Assembly: GCA_015065225.1 (NCBI GenBank)
Contig: SVQR01000003.1
Coordinates: 1-52,330, forward strand
Source: Oscillospiraceae bacterium
GTDB lineage: Bacteria; Bacillota; Clostridia; Oscillospirales; CAG-382
Length of the DNA stretch: 52,330 nucleotides
Reading direction: 5' to 3'
Part shown: positions 34,227-40,829 of the stretch, one piece after another
How the letters are laid out: each line of letters starts with the position of its first letter
How positions within the stretch are numbered: position 1 is the stretch's first letter
The notes under the pieces: generated by a model
The model's database searches: none
What the model was told of the DNA's origin: nothing
What the model saw: the letters and a program-made list of their open reading frames with translations, nothing else
Made by a program: the position numbers and the translations under genes

Positions 34227-34487
34227 TTAATTGCCGCACGTGAGAAGGTAATCATCAATAAAATCATTTATGAGCCTGTGCATACTTGTACCGTTGTCAC
34301 TTGCGACAGTCTTGAAATGATCGAACTTTTCCGCTTCAAGCCAGACTCTGAGCTGCTTGCGGCTTGACAGATATTTTTTTTGCGCTGTGTTGTTGTTGTT
34401 TTTGATTATACTGCGCACTTCGGTCTTGGTCTCTTTTTTCAATTTTATCTTCCCTTTCGCTTTTGTGAATGACCTGTTTTTTGACAT
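34227..34487 (-). CDS. Small ribbon-helix-helix-like DNA-binding protein
   Basis: Basic 86-residue protein. A lysine-rich N-terminus (FTKAKGKIKLKKETKTE) precedes a region resembling a ribbon-helix-helix fold: RKQLRVWLEAEKFDHFKTVA (strand and helix 1), SDNGTSMHRLINDFIDDYLL (turn and helix 2). Such proteins are dimeric repressors, often antitoxins or plasmid/mobile-element regulators, but no partner toxin is visible. The ATG at 34487 has no good ribosome site; an in-frame TTG at 34442 with GGGAAG 6 bp upstream would give 70 residues and keep the whole fold. A TATAAT-like box lies at 34505-34510 on the minus strand. Function unknown. Confidence 0.65.
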   Translation of the reverse strand: MSKNRSFTKAKGKIKLKKETKTEVRSIIKNNNNTAQKKYLSSRKQLRVWLEAEKFDHFKTVASDNGTSMHRLINDFIDDYLLTCGN

Positions 34488-34624
34488 TCACTGTCTGTAT
34501 TTTGATTATATCACTTCTTGTGTCCGATAAAACTCCCTCTTTTGTGATTTTTTTATCAATATCAGCTGAAAATCCGGGGAAATGTACAATTTACAGGGTA
34601 AAAACAGATGAATGATCACATATT

Positions 34625-35230
34625 TCATGCACGCATTTTTTGCTTTACAAATCCCGAGAGGAACAGATAAGCACATATAAACACCAGTGAGATATTGTAT
34701 CCCGACAGAAACAGCATAAGCAGAGCGAGGATACACAACAATGCAAAGGCAATGGTGGAAAGTGTATCACAGACCTTTTGAGCGAAGGAAAGGTCATATT
34801 TGGTATAAAGCAATACTTCAAGAGCTCTTCCGCCGTCAAGACCGGTTACCGGAAGGATATTAACGAAGAAGAACATAAGATTCGATACTGCAAAGAACAG
34901 AATATACGCTCCATGCATAAAACCGTAAAATACAAATGCGGTAACACACAGCACAAGGCTTGCAAGAGGTCCGGAAAGAAAGACGGCTATCTCACTTTTA
35001 TATGAAAGCCGCGAAGTATCTGCTCTGATATCAGCACCGCAGGGGTAGACGGAGATACGTATTATACTTGCTCCGAAGATCATCATTGCGGTTATATGAG
35101 CGAATTCGTGAAAAAGTGCACCCGAAAGTGCGATGCATAAAAACAGCGCATCATGCGACAATGCAAGCATCGGTACGAGTAACAGCGCAAATATACTTAT
35201 ATAGATACGGGATCTGAATAAACGGATCAT
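34625..35230 (-). CDS. M50 family membrane zinc metalloprotease (SpoIVFB-like)
   Basis: Site-2-protease-type intramembrane protease, 201 residues with about five to six hydrophobic segments. The zinc motif is LFHEFAHI (H41, E42, H45); the third ligand Asp is in NILPVTGLDGGRAL, the family equivalent of NPxPxxPLDGGR. Such proteins cleave membrane-bound anti-sigma factors or pro-sigma-K in sporulation. The start ATG overlaps the stop of the upstream 62-residue membrane protein (ATGA at 35230-35227), so the two are translationally coupled; the frame remains open upstream but has no separate ribosome site. A SpoIVFA- or BofA-like inhibitory role for the partner is possible but not shown. Confidence 0.85.
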   Translation of the reverse strand: MIRLFRSRIYISIFALLLVPMLALSHDALFLCIALSGALFHEFAHITAMMIFGASIIRISVYPCGADIRADTSRLSYKSEIAVFLSGPLASLVLCVTAFVFYGFMHGAYILFFAVSNLMFFFVNILPVTGLDGGRALEVLLYTKYDLSFAQKVCDTLSTIAFALLCILALLMLFLSGYNISLVFICAYLFLSGFVKQKMRA

Positions 35231-35415
35231 TCCTGCCGCCTTTCCGCACTGTGAGCTGTGAACAGGTCTGTTATGGTAATGTTGTTGTTTTCTGCCGCTC
35301 CGAACGCACCTGCCTGAGCGGTCTCGGTGGATTCCAGATAGTATATACACAGCAGAAACGCAAGTGCAAGTATGACGAGAAGTATCTGAAAAAAAAGTAT
35401 GCGGAAGTTCTGCAT
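35227..35415 (-). CDS. 62-residue single-pass membrane protein
   Basis: Small protein with one N-terminal transmembrane helix (ILFFQILLVILALAFLLCIY) and a short polar tail. AAGGAGG lies 6-12 bp before the ATG, and the stop overlaps the M50 protease start, so it is a real translated gene. No family recognised. The coupling suggests it is a partner, substrate or inhibitor of the protease. Confidence 0.7.
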   Translation of the reverse strand: MQNFRILFFQILLVILALAFLLCIYYLESTETAQAGAFGAAENNNITITDLFTAHSAERRQE

Positions 35416-35470
35416 TTTTATCCTCCTTGGGAGATGTTGCTTTTAATTATATTCCGAAAGGAGGAAGGAT

Positions 35471-35548
35471 ATGAATCGTAAACCGGCCGTGGATCCAATC
35501 TCAGGGTTTTTGCTAAGATCAAAAAGCGGGTGTCTACCTTACCGATAA
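35471..35548 (+). CDS. Possible 25-residue peptide ORF
   Basis: ATG at 35471 follows an excellent ribosome site (AAAGGAGGAAGGAT) and encodes 25 residues (starts MNRKPAVDPISG, ends CLPYR). No promoter is obvious, and its end overlaps the terminator hairpin of the convergent glycyl radical enzyme gene. It could equally be chance. Confidence 0.25.
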   Translation: MNRKPAVDPISGFLLRSKSGCLPYR

Positions 35549-35554
35549 ACACCC
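35520..35554 (-). terminator. Terminator after glycyl radical enzyme gene
   Basis: GGGTGT (35528-35533) / ACACCC (35549-35554), followed on the minus strand by GCTTTTTGA. Confidence 0.7.
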
Positions 35555-35576
35555 ACCGAATAAAAGCGATATTTTT

Positions 35577-37838
35577 TTATACCATAGCCTCGGCACGCAT
35601 AATATACACATCCTGCTCGGACTTGGGAAGATTGTTCCACAACACGTTCCAACCGCAGACACGCACCTGAAGTGTCCTGTATTTTTCGGGATACTTCTGT
35701 GCTTCTCTCAGTGTATCAACATTGAATACATTCACATGAATGGATGCTCCGCCCTGCTTTACATAGGTCATGAGAATACCGTAGAACGCTTCAAGTCCGT
35801 CATCACCGCTTACCGCAGAAGGATGAAGCATGGCATCAAGACAGCCGCCGGCATCGTTCAGGGACATATCCATGCTCGTTACGGAATTTATTGCCGCCGT
35901 GATACCTTTTCTGTCGGCACCCGGTACGGGAGATACATTCTTGGACATCTCTTCGCCCGCACGTCTTCCGTCGGGGGTCGCTTCAATACGTTTTCCCTGC
36001 TCGATAAACGCCCTTGCCGAGTGTAGCTCGTAGCCGTATGTTCCGCCGTGAGCATTACGTCTCCCCGCAAGATCTGCGGCGTAGAATTTGTGGAATGCAT
36101 CCGCGTATGCATCTGCGATCCTGTCGTTGTTCCCGAATTTATGCTTACAATTAAGAGCCTTTGCACGGAGCTTTTCATAGCCCTCCCAGTTTGCATCGAG
36201 TGCTTTCAGTAATTCATCCATCGTACAGACTTTTCTTTCATATACAAGCTCATACACCGCCATTGTAGCATCCACAAGACTTGCAAAGCCGCAGAAAAGC
36301 GTTCCCGTTCTGTTGGTGACTCCTCCGTCTATTGCATCCGTGAGATTTTCTGCACATTCAGCAAGTGTTCCGGAGAACAGTACCGACGGATTTACTTCTC
36401 CGACGTGTCTTTCCGCTTCGTAATTATAAGTGAAGCAGGTCTCGTTTATATGTCCGAGCTGTGCTCTTACAGCATTGTAGAACTTATCGAAAGTATCAAA
36501 GCTTCTCGGATCGCCGGTTTTAAGTCCGAGTTGTTTGCCGGTTGTCTTATCAAGACCGTTTGAAAGAGCAAAGCATACGGCTTTAAGTCCGTCGATATAG
36601 ATCGAAGATATGTCGATACCGCCTCGCTTTGACTTGTATTCGTAGCATCCGGATATCACCGAATCACAGGCTTCCTCGTAGGTTATGCCTCTTGACATAA
36701 GTGCCTTTGTGATAATGTCTTCATTTACAAATACGATACTGTTGACACCGTTCCTTACCATATCAAGAGCTTTCATAACGATATCCTTAGGTGTCCTGTC
36801 GCATACCTTGAACTGTATCTTCGGGTTGTATATGCCCATCTGATAATATACGTCAAGTATCATGTGAGTAAGCTCATTGACTTTTGTCGTTCCGTCGGCA
36901 TTTGTACCCGCAAGATAGAAGGGTTGTCCCCAGTAGTTTTCTATGCAGGAGAACTGCTGAAGGAAATATGCGATAAACTCCGCTATCTCGTCTTTTGTGT
37001 ATCTTCCCGATTCTATATCCTTTTTATAGAATGGATAGAGCGATGCATCAAGACCGTAGCCCAGAGAACGCACCTGATAGTGGTCTACGCTCTCGCTTAT
37101 CATGAAGTAGAGGTACATCATATGAAGTGCATCGTAAGTATCCTGCGCACCGCCGTCGCGTAAATGCTCAAGGCTTGCCTTTGTCGCCGTTGACTTTGCG
37201 TTAGCCTTTGTGTCGGCGTACTTTACAAATCTTTCCATGATACGCAAGATCGCTGTGTACTCTATTTCAAGAGCCGTGAAGAAGATCTCCTGCTTTTCCG
37301 TAAGAGTGCCGTCAGCCTTCTTGCTCTCATATGATCTTCGTGCTCTCTCAAGTATGCCGCTCCAGCCGAGATCAAGAAGTGAGTCCCAATCGGGAACGGT
37401 GTGGTCAAAATCAAGCCACGTCCATGCTGTACCGGATGCCCAGAAGTCGTCAAGCACCTGCTTTTTTTCTCCGACATATTTTGCGTAGCACTGCGCACTC
37501 CATTTATTTATGACCTTTTTTATTACTCTGCCCCAGGTATAGATACCGACAAAGTAGTCATGCTCGTTGACATCAATTCTTGTGTTGTCGAGAACATATT
37601 CGACAAGTCTTGCCTTTAGTATCTGGTTGTTGTAATCGGGAGTGTTGCCGAACTCTGCGACAATTTTGTCTATTCCCGCAATTATCTCTTCATCGGTAAG
37701 TCCCGTTGAGCTGTCGTATTCGTAACCGTGATAGTCGAAACGGGCAAAGGGGTTGTAGTTCTCGTCTTGCCTGTGATATTTGTTGAGAAGATATTCCATA
37801 TCCCCGTCAAGTGTTTTGAAACAGTATTTTTCGTGCAT
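35577..37838 (-). CDS. Glycyl radical enzyme of uncertain type (PFL superfamily)
   Basis: Oxygen-sensitive radical enzyme of 753 residues. The glycyl radical loop near the C-terminus reads VRVCGWNVLW (G729), and the thiyl cysteine is C398 in ISGCYEYKSKRGG. The CxE pattern follows dehydratase-type members, not the Cys-Cys of pyruvate formate-lyase. Further signatures are SVDHYQVRSLGYGLD and AHGGTYGYELHSARAFIEQG. The loop (Cys-Gly-Trp) and the absence of Pro after the active-site CxE differ from well-known members, so the substrate cannot be named; a diol, amino acid or sugar-derived alcohol is possible. No radical-SAM activase is encoded in the window. The start at 37838 is set by AAAGGAGC; the open frame upstream crosses the promoter. 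Confidence 0.85.
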   Translation of the reverse strand: MHEKYCFKTLDGDMEYLLNKYHRQDENYNPFARFDYHGYEYDSSTGLTDEEIIAGIDKIVAEFGNTPDYNNQILKARLVEYVLDNTRIDVNEHDYFVGIYTWGRVIKKVINKWSAQCYAKYVGEKKQVLDDFWASGTAWTWLDFDHTVPDWDSLLDLGWSGILERARRSYESKKADGTLTEKQEIFFTALEIEYTAILRIMERFVKYADTKANAKSTATKASLEHLRDGGAQDTYDALHMMYLYFMISESVDHYQVRSLGYGLDASLYPFYKKDIESGRYTKDEIAEFIAYFLQQFSCIENYWGQPFYLAGTNADGTTKVNELTHMILDVYYQMGIYNPKIQFKVCDRTPKDIVMKALDMVRNGVNSIVFVNEDIITKALMSRGITYEEACDSVISGCYEYKSKRGGIDISSIYIDGLKAVCFALSNGLDKTTGKQLGLKTGDPRSFDTFDKFYNAVRAQLGHINETCFTYNYEAERHVGEVNPSVLFSGTLAECAENLTDAIDGGVTNRTGTLFCGFASLVDATMAVYELVYERKVCTMDELLKALDANWEGYEKLRAKALNCKHKFGNNDRIADAYADAFHKFYAADLAGRRNAHGGTYGYELHSARAFIEQGKRIEATPDGRRAGEEMSKNVSPVPGADRKGITAAINSVTSMDMSLNDAGGCLDAMLHPSAVSGDDGLEAFYGILMTYVKQGGASIHVNVFNVDTLREAQKYPEKYRTLQVRVCGWNVLWNNLPKSEQDVYIMRAEAMV

Positions 37839-37878
37839 GATGATGCTCCTTTCGGTGCGGTGATTATCTGTTACGTTC

Positions 37879-37907
37879 ATTAAAGCACACAAAGGAGGTT
37901 TTGTCAA
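37879..37907 (-). promoter_or_regulatory. Promoter for glycyl radical enzyme
   Basis: Minus strand: TTGACA (37907-37902), 17-bp spacer, TTTAAT (37884-37879). Confidence 0.8.
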
Positions 37908-37961
37908 CAGCCTGAGCGACGGTTTTGTGTTGAAAAGTACAAATTGCACAAAAAATCCCCA

Positions 37962-38003
37962 TAAAGAAAAAAGAATGGCGCAGGCATCAAAAGACACCGC
38001 GCC
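37962..38003 (-). terminator. Terminator after single-domain AraC gene
   Basis: Eleven-pair stem (38003-37993 with 37988-37977, one bulge, TTTT loop) abutting the TAG stop, followed by ATTCTTTTTTCTTT. It separates this regulator from the enzyme gene downstream. Confidence 0.85.
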
Positions 38004-38354
38004 CTACTGTATTATTACGTTTTCTTGTATCTTTTTTTCCGATCTGTACCTTGTCGGAGACATACCACATACCTTTAAAAAACGTTCCGAAAAGTACCCC
38101 TGACTTGAGAATCCGCAATCATATGCAATGGATGTGATATTTTTATCCGTTTCGCGAAGTTCTTTTTTTGCTTTGTTGATACGCAGGAGCGTTCTGTACT
38201 CCACAACGGTCATCCCCGTGGTGTTCTTAAAAATATGAGACATATAAAAAACGCTTATTCCGACTCTTTTTGAAATTTCGGGAAGGGACATATTCGATTC
38301 GAGATTTTGTTCTATAAGATTCTTGATCCTGTCAACTACCGGGGAACTCATCAT
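38004..38354 (-). CDS. Single-domain AraC-type DNA-binding protein
   Basis: MarA/SoxS-size regulator of 116 residues with only the double helix-turn-helix: MSLPEISKRVGISVFYMSHIFKN and NITSIAYDCGFSSQGYFSERFLK. There is no ligand domain. The frame is open to an ATG at 38399, but a promoter (TTGAAA-N17-TATAAT, 38413-38385) lies around that codon, so translation must begin at the ATG pair 38354/38351, behind AAGGA. The sequence resembles the C-terminal domain of the sialidase-AraC fusion more than the other AraC proteins here (shared VVDRIK/VIDRIK and FYMSHIFK stretches). It lies just before the glycyl radical enzyme gene, a possible target. Confidence 0.85.
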   Translation of the reverse strand: MMSSPVVDRIKNLIEQNLESNMSLPEISKRVGISVFYMSHIFKNTTGMTVVEYRTLLRINKAKKELRETDKNITSIAYDCGFSSQGYFSERFLKVCGMSPTRYRSEKKIQENVIIQ

Positions 38355-38384
38355 TTCACCGTCCTTGTGGTTGCTTACAGGGTT

Positions 38385-38413
38385 ATTATAATCAACCATG
38401 AATCAATTTTCAA
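38385..38413 (-). promoter_or_regulatory. Promoter for single-domain AraC gene
   Basis: Minus strand: TTGAAA (38413-38408), 17-bp spacer, TATAAT (38390-38385). Confidence 0.8.
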
Positions 38414-38486
38414 GGGGGTGGGGTGATTATGGAGAAATTGTAGTATTCCTTGTCGAAAAATTTGTATTTCTGATGCGGATGACGGT

Positions 38487-39293
38487 TTACTCGTTCTCAT
38501 TCAATTTTGCAAGGTACTCGCTTGGCGAAAGTCCAAGAGATGATTTGAAGACATTGGAAAAGTAAAGCGGGTCGGAATACCCCGATAAAAGAGCAACATT
38601 TTTCACTGCAGTAACTCCATTCTCCATGAGAAATACGGCGTGTTTTATCCTCGTGTTTTTCAGATATTCCGAAAAGGTGATCCCCACATTCTTACTGAAT
38701 ATTCGCGAGATATACTTCGGATTATATCCCAGTGTCTGTGCCGTTGAGGCAAGGGAGAGCCTGTTATCGGAAAAGCAGTCCTCAATGTGCTTTATTATAC
38801 TGCCGATAAGATATTGCTCACTGTTCTTCTCATATTGTGACATCTGTGAAAAGGTGTAAAGCAGTACACTCTCGGAAAGAAGATCGAGGTTTTTGCTGTC
38901 CGCTTTGCCAAGTGCGCTCTGCCAGAAGGGGAGAAGACCCTCACAGCCGGAAAAGATTCTGTTTGATATGTTTATACCGAACCGTTCGAACAGTTCTTCG
39001 GATTTTGTTCCTTTAAAGCTTATGTACATATATTCAAAGCTGTCATCTCCCGTAAGCTCCGAAGGCTCGCCGATGAAGGTGAAAAAAAGAGTTCCCGGTG
39101 TTATATCGTGATTTCTACCGTCAACGTTCAGTACGGCTCTCCCCGTACAGCACAGATTTACGCAATTGCTGCTCCTTACAAGCGTTTGCCCGTTGTTTAC
39201 GTTGTTTTTTTCAAATACAAAGTTTATCGTGGAAAGGGATGACTGCGTTCCTTCGGTTACATATTTACATATATTTTCACGGGATGTCCTCAT
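38487..39293 (-). CDS. AraC family transcriptional regulator
   Basis: Two-domain regulator of 268 residues: ligand barrel with CTGRAVLNVDGRNHDITPG and LFFTFIGEPSELTGDDSF, DNA-binding domain (about 165-265) with LSLASTAQTLGYNPKYISRIFSK and AVKNVALLSGYSDPLYFSNVFK. The frame extends to 39362, but the promoter (39334-39362) overlaps that extension; the ATG at 39293 has GGAGGT 8 bp upstream. It is divergent from the tandem Gfo/Idh/MocA-fold genes, and the shared intergenic region holds a palindrome and a 21-bp-spaced direct repeat of the kind AraC dimers bind. Confidence 0.92.
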   Translation of the reverse strand: MRTSRENICKYVTEGTQSSLSTINFVFEKNNVNNGQTLVRSSNCVNLCCTGRAVLNVDGRNHDITPGTLFFTFIGEPSELTGDDSFEYMYISFKGTKSEELFERFGINISNRIFSGCEGLLPFWQSALGKADSKNLDLLSESVLLYTFSQMSQYEKNSEQYLIGSIIKHIEDCFSDNRLSLASTAQTLGYNPKYISRIFSKNVGITFSEYLKNTRIKHAVFLMENGVTAVKNVALLSGYSDPLYFSNVFKSSLGLSPSEYLAKLNENE

Positions 39294-39333
39294 GCTACGG
39301 TACCTCCGAATGGCGAAATATGCGGTTTTTTTA

Positions 39334-39362
39334 ATTATAACATATGTTTTTTCCACTTTCAA
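39334..39362 (-). promoter_or_regulatory. Promoter for AraC gene at 38487
   Basis: Minus strand: TTGAAA (39362-39357), 17-bp spacer, TATAAT (39339-39334). The palindrome 39350-39375 covers its -35 box, suggesting autorepression. Confidence 0.82.
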
Positions 39363-39396
39363 TACAAAGTGGAAATTTTCTATGGGTAAGTGGAAT
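39350..39396. promoter_or_regulatory. Putative AraC operator: palindrome plus direct repeat
   Basis: TTTCCACTTT (39350-39359) and AAAGTGGAAA (39366-39375) form a perfect 10-bp inverted repeat. AAGTGGAA recurs in direct orientation at 39367-39374 and 39388-39395, 21 bp apart (two helical turns), ending 8 bp upstream of the forward -35 box. Confidence 0.75.
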
Positions 39397-39403
39397 ATTT
39401 TTA

Positions 39404-39432
39404 TTTACTTTTCGTGGCTGCACCATTATAAT
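39404..39432 (+). promoter_or_regulatory. Promoter for tandem Gfo/Idh/MocA genes
   Basis: TTTACT (39404-39409), 17-bp spacer, TATAAT (39427-39432); weak -35 box directly next to the direct-repeat operator, as expected for an activated promoter. Confidence 0.8.
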
Positions 39433-39483
39433 GCTGGTGTAAGATTGATTTTCGATTTTGTTTGAGTGTCAAAGGGGGACATA

Positions 39484-40791
39484 ATGGAAAAGATCAGGAT
39501 CGGTATTTTCGGACTGAACCGAGGATGTTTCAATGTAAAGAGCATTCTTTGGAACGGTGGTGAGATAGTCGCCATATGCGACAAAAACAGAAGGCTTCGC
39601 AAGGATATAGAAGAAATTACAGGTCATGAAATACCGTTTTTTGAGGATTTTGATGAATTTATAAAAACTCCCATGGACTGTGTACTTCTGACGAACTATT
39701 TCCATGAGCACGCCCCATATGCGATAAGATGTCTTGAAATGGGCATCAATGTCATATCCGAATGTACATCCAACAGTACCATGGCGGAAGGCGTGGCTCT
39801 TGTGAGAGCTGCGGAAAAGAGTAAGGCACGTTATTTCCTTGCGGAGAATTATCCGTTTATGCAGTCGTGCTGTGAGATGAGAAGAGTATACCGTGAAGGC
39901 TCGTTGGGAAAGCTCATGTTTGCCGAGGGCGAGTATAACCATCCCGGATCACCCTATTACAATACAAGCGATCTTTCAGGGTTGAAATATACGATATCAC
40001 TTTTTGACAACGAAAAGCACTGGAGAAATCACCTTCCGGCAACATATTATATAACACATTCCCTTGCACCTCTGATGTATATGACAGGTGCGTTCCCGAA
40101 AAGAGTTTGCGCATTTGCGACTTTTATGCCCGAGCCGGCGGACAGTGACAGCTATTCATATAACGGCGACAAGAACGCCATCATAATGACACAGAATGAT
40201 GACGGATCGGTATACAGGATCACAGGCTGTGCTTCATTCGGTGCAAGAGAGGATTCTTACCGTATCTGCGGTACAAAAGGGCAGATGGAGACCATGCGCG
40301 ACCGTTCGGAAAAGGTAATGTTGAACTATAATTCCTGGGATACGCCAAAAGAAAGCGAAAAAAGCCGCTGTTATTTTCCCGAGATTTTTGAAAAGGACAA
40401 GGACAGCGAGTACATAATGCAGACAGGTCATTCCGGATCGGACTTTGTGGTCATCCGTGAGATATTTGATTCGATACGCAATAATACTCCGTTTGAACTT
40501 GATGAATATTTTGCCACAAGCATGGCATCGGTTGCGATACTGGCTCACAGGAGCATACTTTACGGCGGCAAGCATTACGACATTCCGGACTTTCGCCTTG
40601 AGTCCGACCGCGAAAAGTGGGAGAACGATCATCAATCACCGTTTTATTACAGTGACGGCAGAGAGCCGAATATCCCCTGTTGTTCGCATCCCGAATACAG
40701 ACCGTCAAAGCAGCAGAAAGAGAACTTTGAGAAGTGGCGCAGGAAGTATGAGAATGGCGAATTTGATGATGTTGATAATATAAAAGGATAA
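39484..40791 (+). CDS. Gfo/Idh/MocA-fold protein lacking the EKP lysine (copy 1)
   Basis: Protein of 435 residues with a Rossmann start IRIGIFGLNRGCFNVKSI and IVAICDKN. Where active family members have Glu-Lys-Pro it reads VISECTSNSTMAEG (E93-C94-T95), so the catalytic Lys is missing. C-terminal domain: MFAEGEYNHPGSPYY, NHLPATYYITHSLAPLM, and FDSIRNNTPFELDEYFATSMA. The THSLAPL stretch recalls the metal-free NAD-dependent glycosidases of GH109, but that is only a hint. ATG at 39484 has AAAGGGGG upstream. Copy 2 follows after 38 bp with high similarity, so this is a tandem duplication. Confidence 0.87.
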   Translation: MEKIRIGIFGLNRGCFNVKSILWNGGEIVAICDKNRRLRKDIEEITGHEIPFFEDFDEFIKTPMDCVLLTNYFHEHAPYAIRCLEMGINVISECTSNSTMAEGVALVRAAEKSKARYFLAENYPFMQSCCEMRRVYREGSLGKLMFAEGEYNHPGSPYYNTSDLSGLKYTISLFDNEKHWRNHLPATYYITHSLAPLMYMTGAFPKRVCAFATFMPEPADSDSYSYNGDKNAIIMTQNDDGSVYRITGCASFGAREDSYRICGTKGQMETMRDRSEKVMLNYNSWDTPKESEKSRCYFPEIFEKDKDSEYIMQTGHSGSDFVVIREIFDSIRNNTPFELDEYFATSMASVAILAHRSILYGGKHYDIPDFRLESDREKWENDHQSPFYYSDGREPNIPCCSHPEYRPSKQQKENFEKWRRKYENGEFDDVDNIKG

Positions 40792-40829
40792 TTTAAGTAA
40801 CTATAACAAAGTAAAAAGGAGAACCAATC

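Noticed and set aside
34227-34487. Toxin-antitoxin pair with the RHH-like protein as antitoxin
   Set aside because: No toxin-like gene is adjacent; the neighbours are a surface protein gene and a membrane protease.
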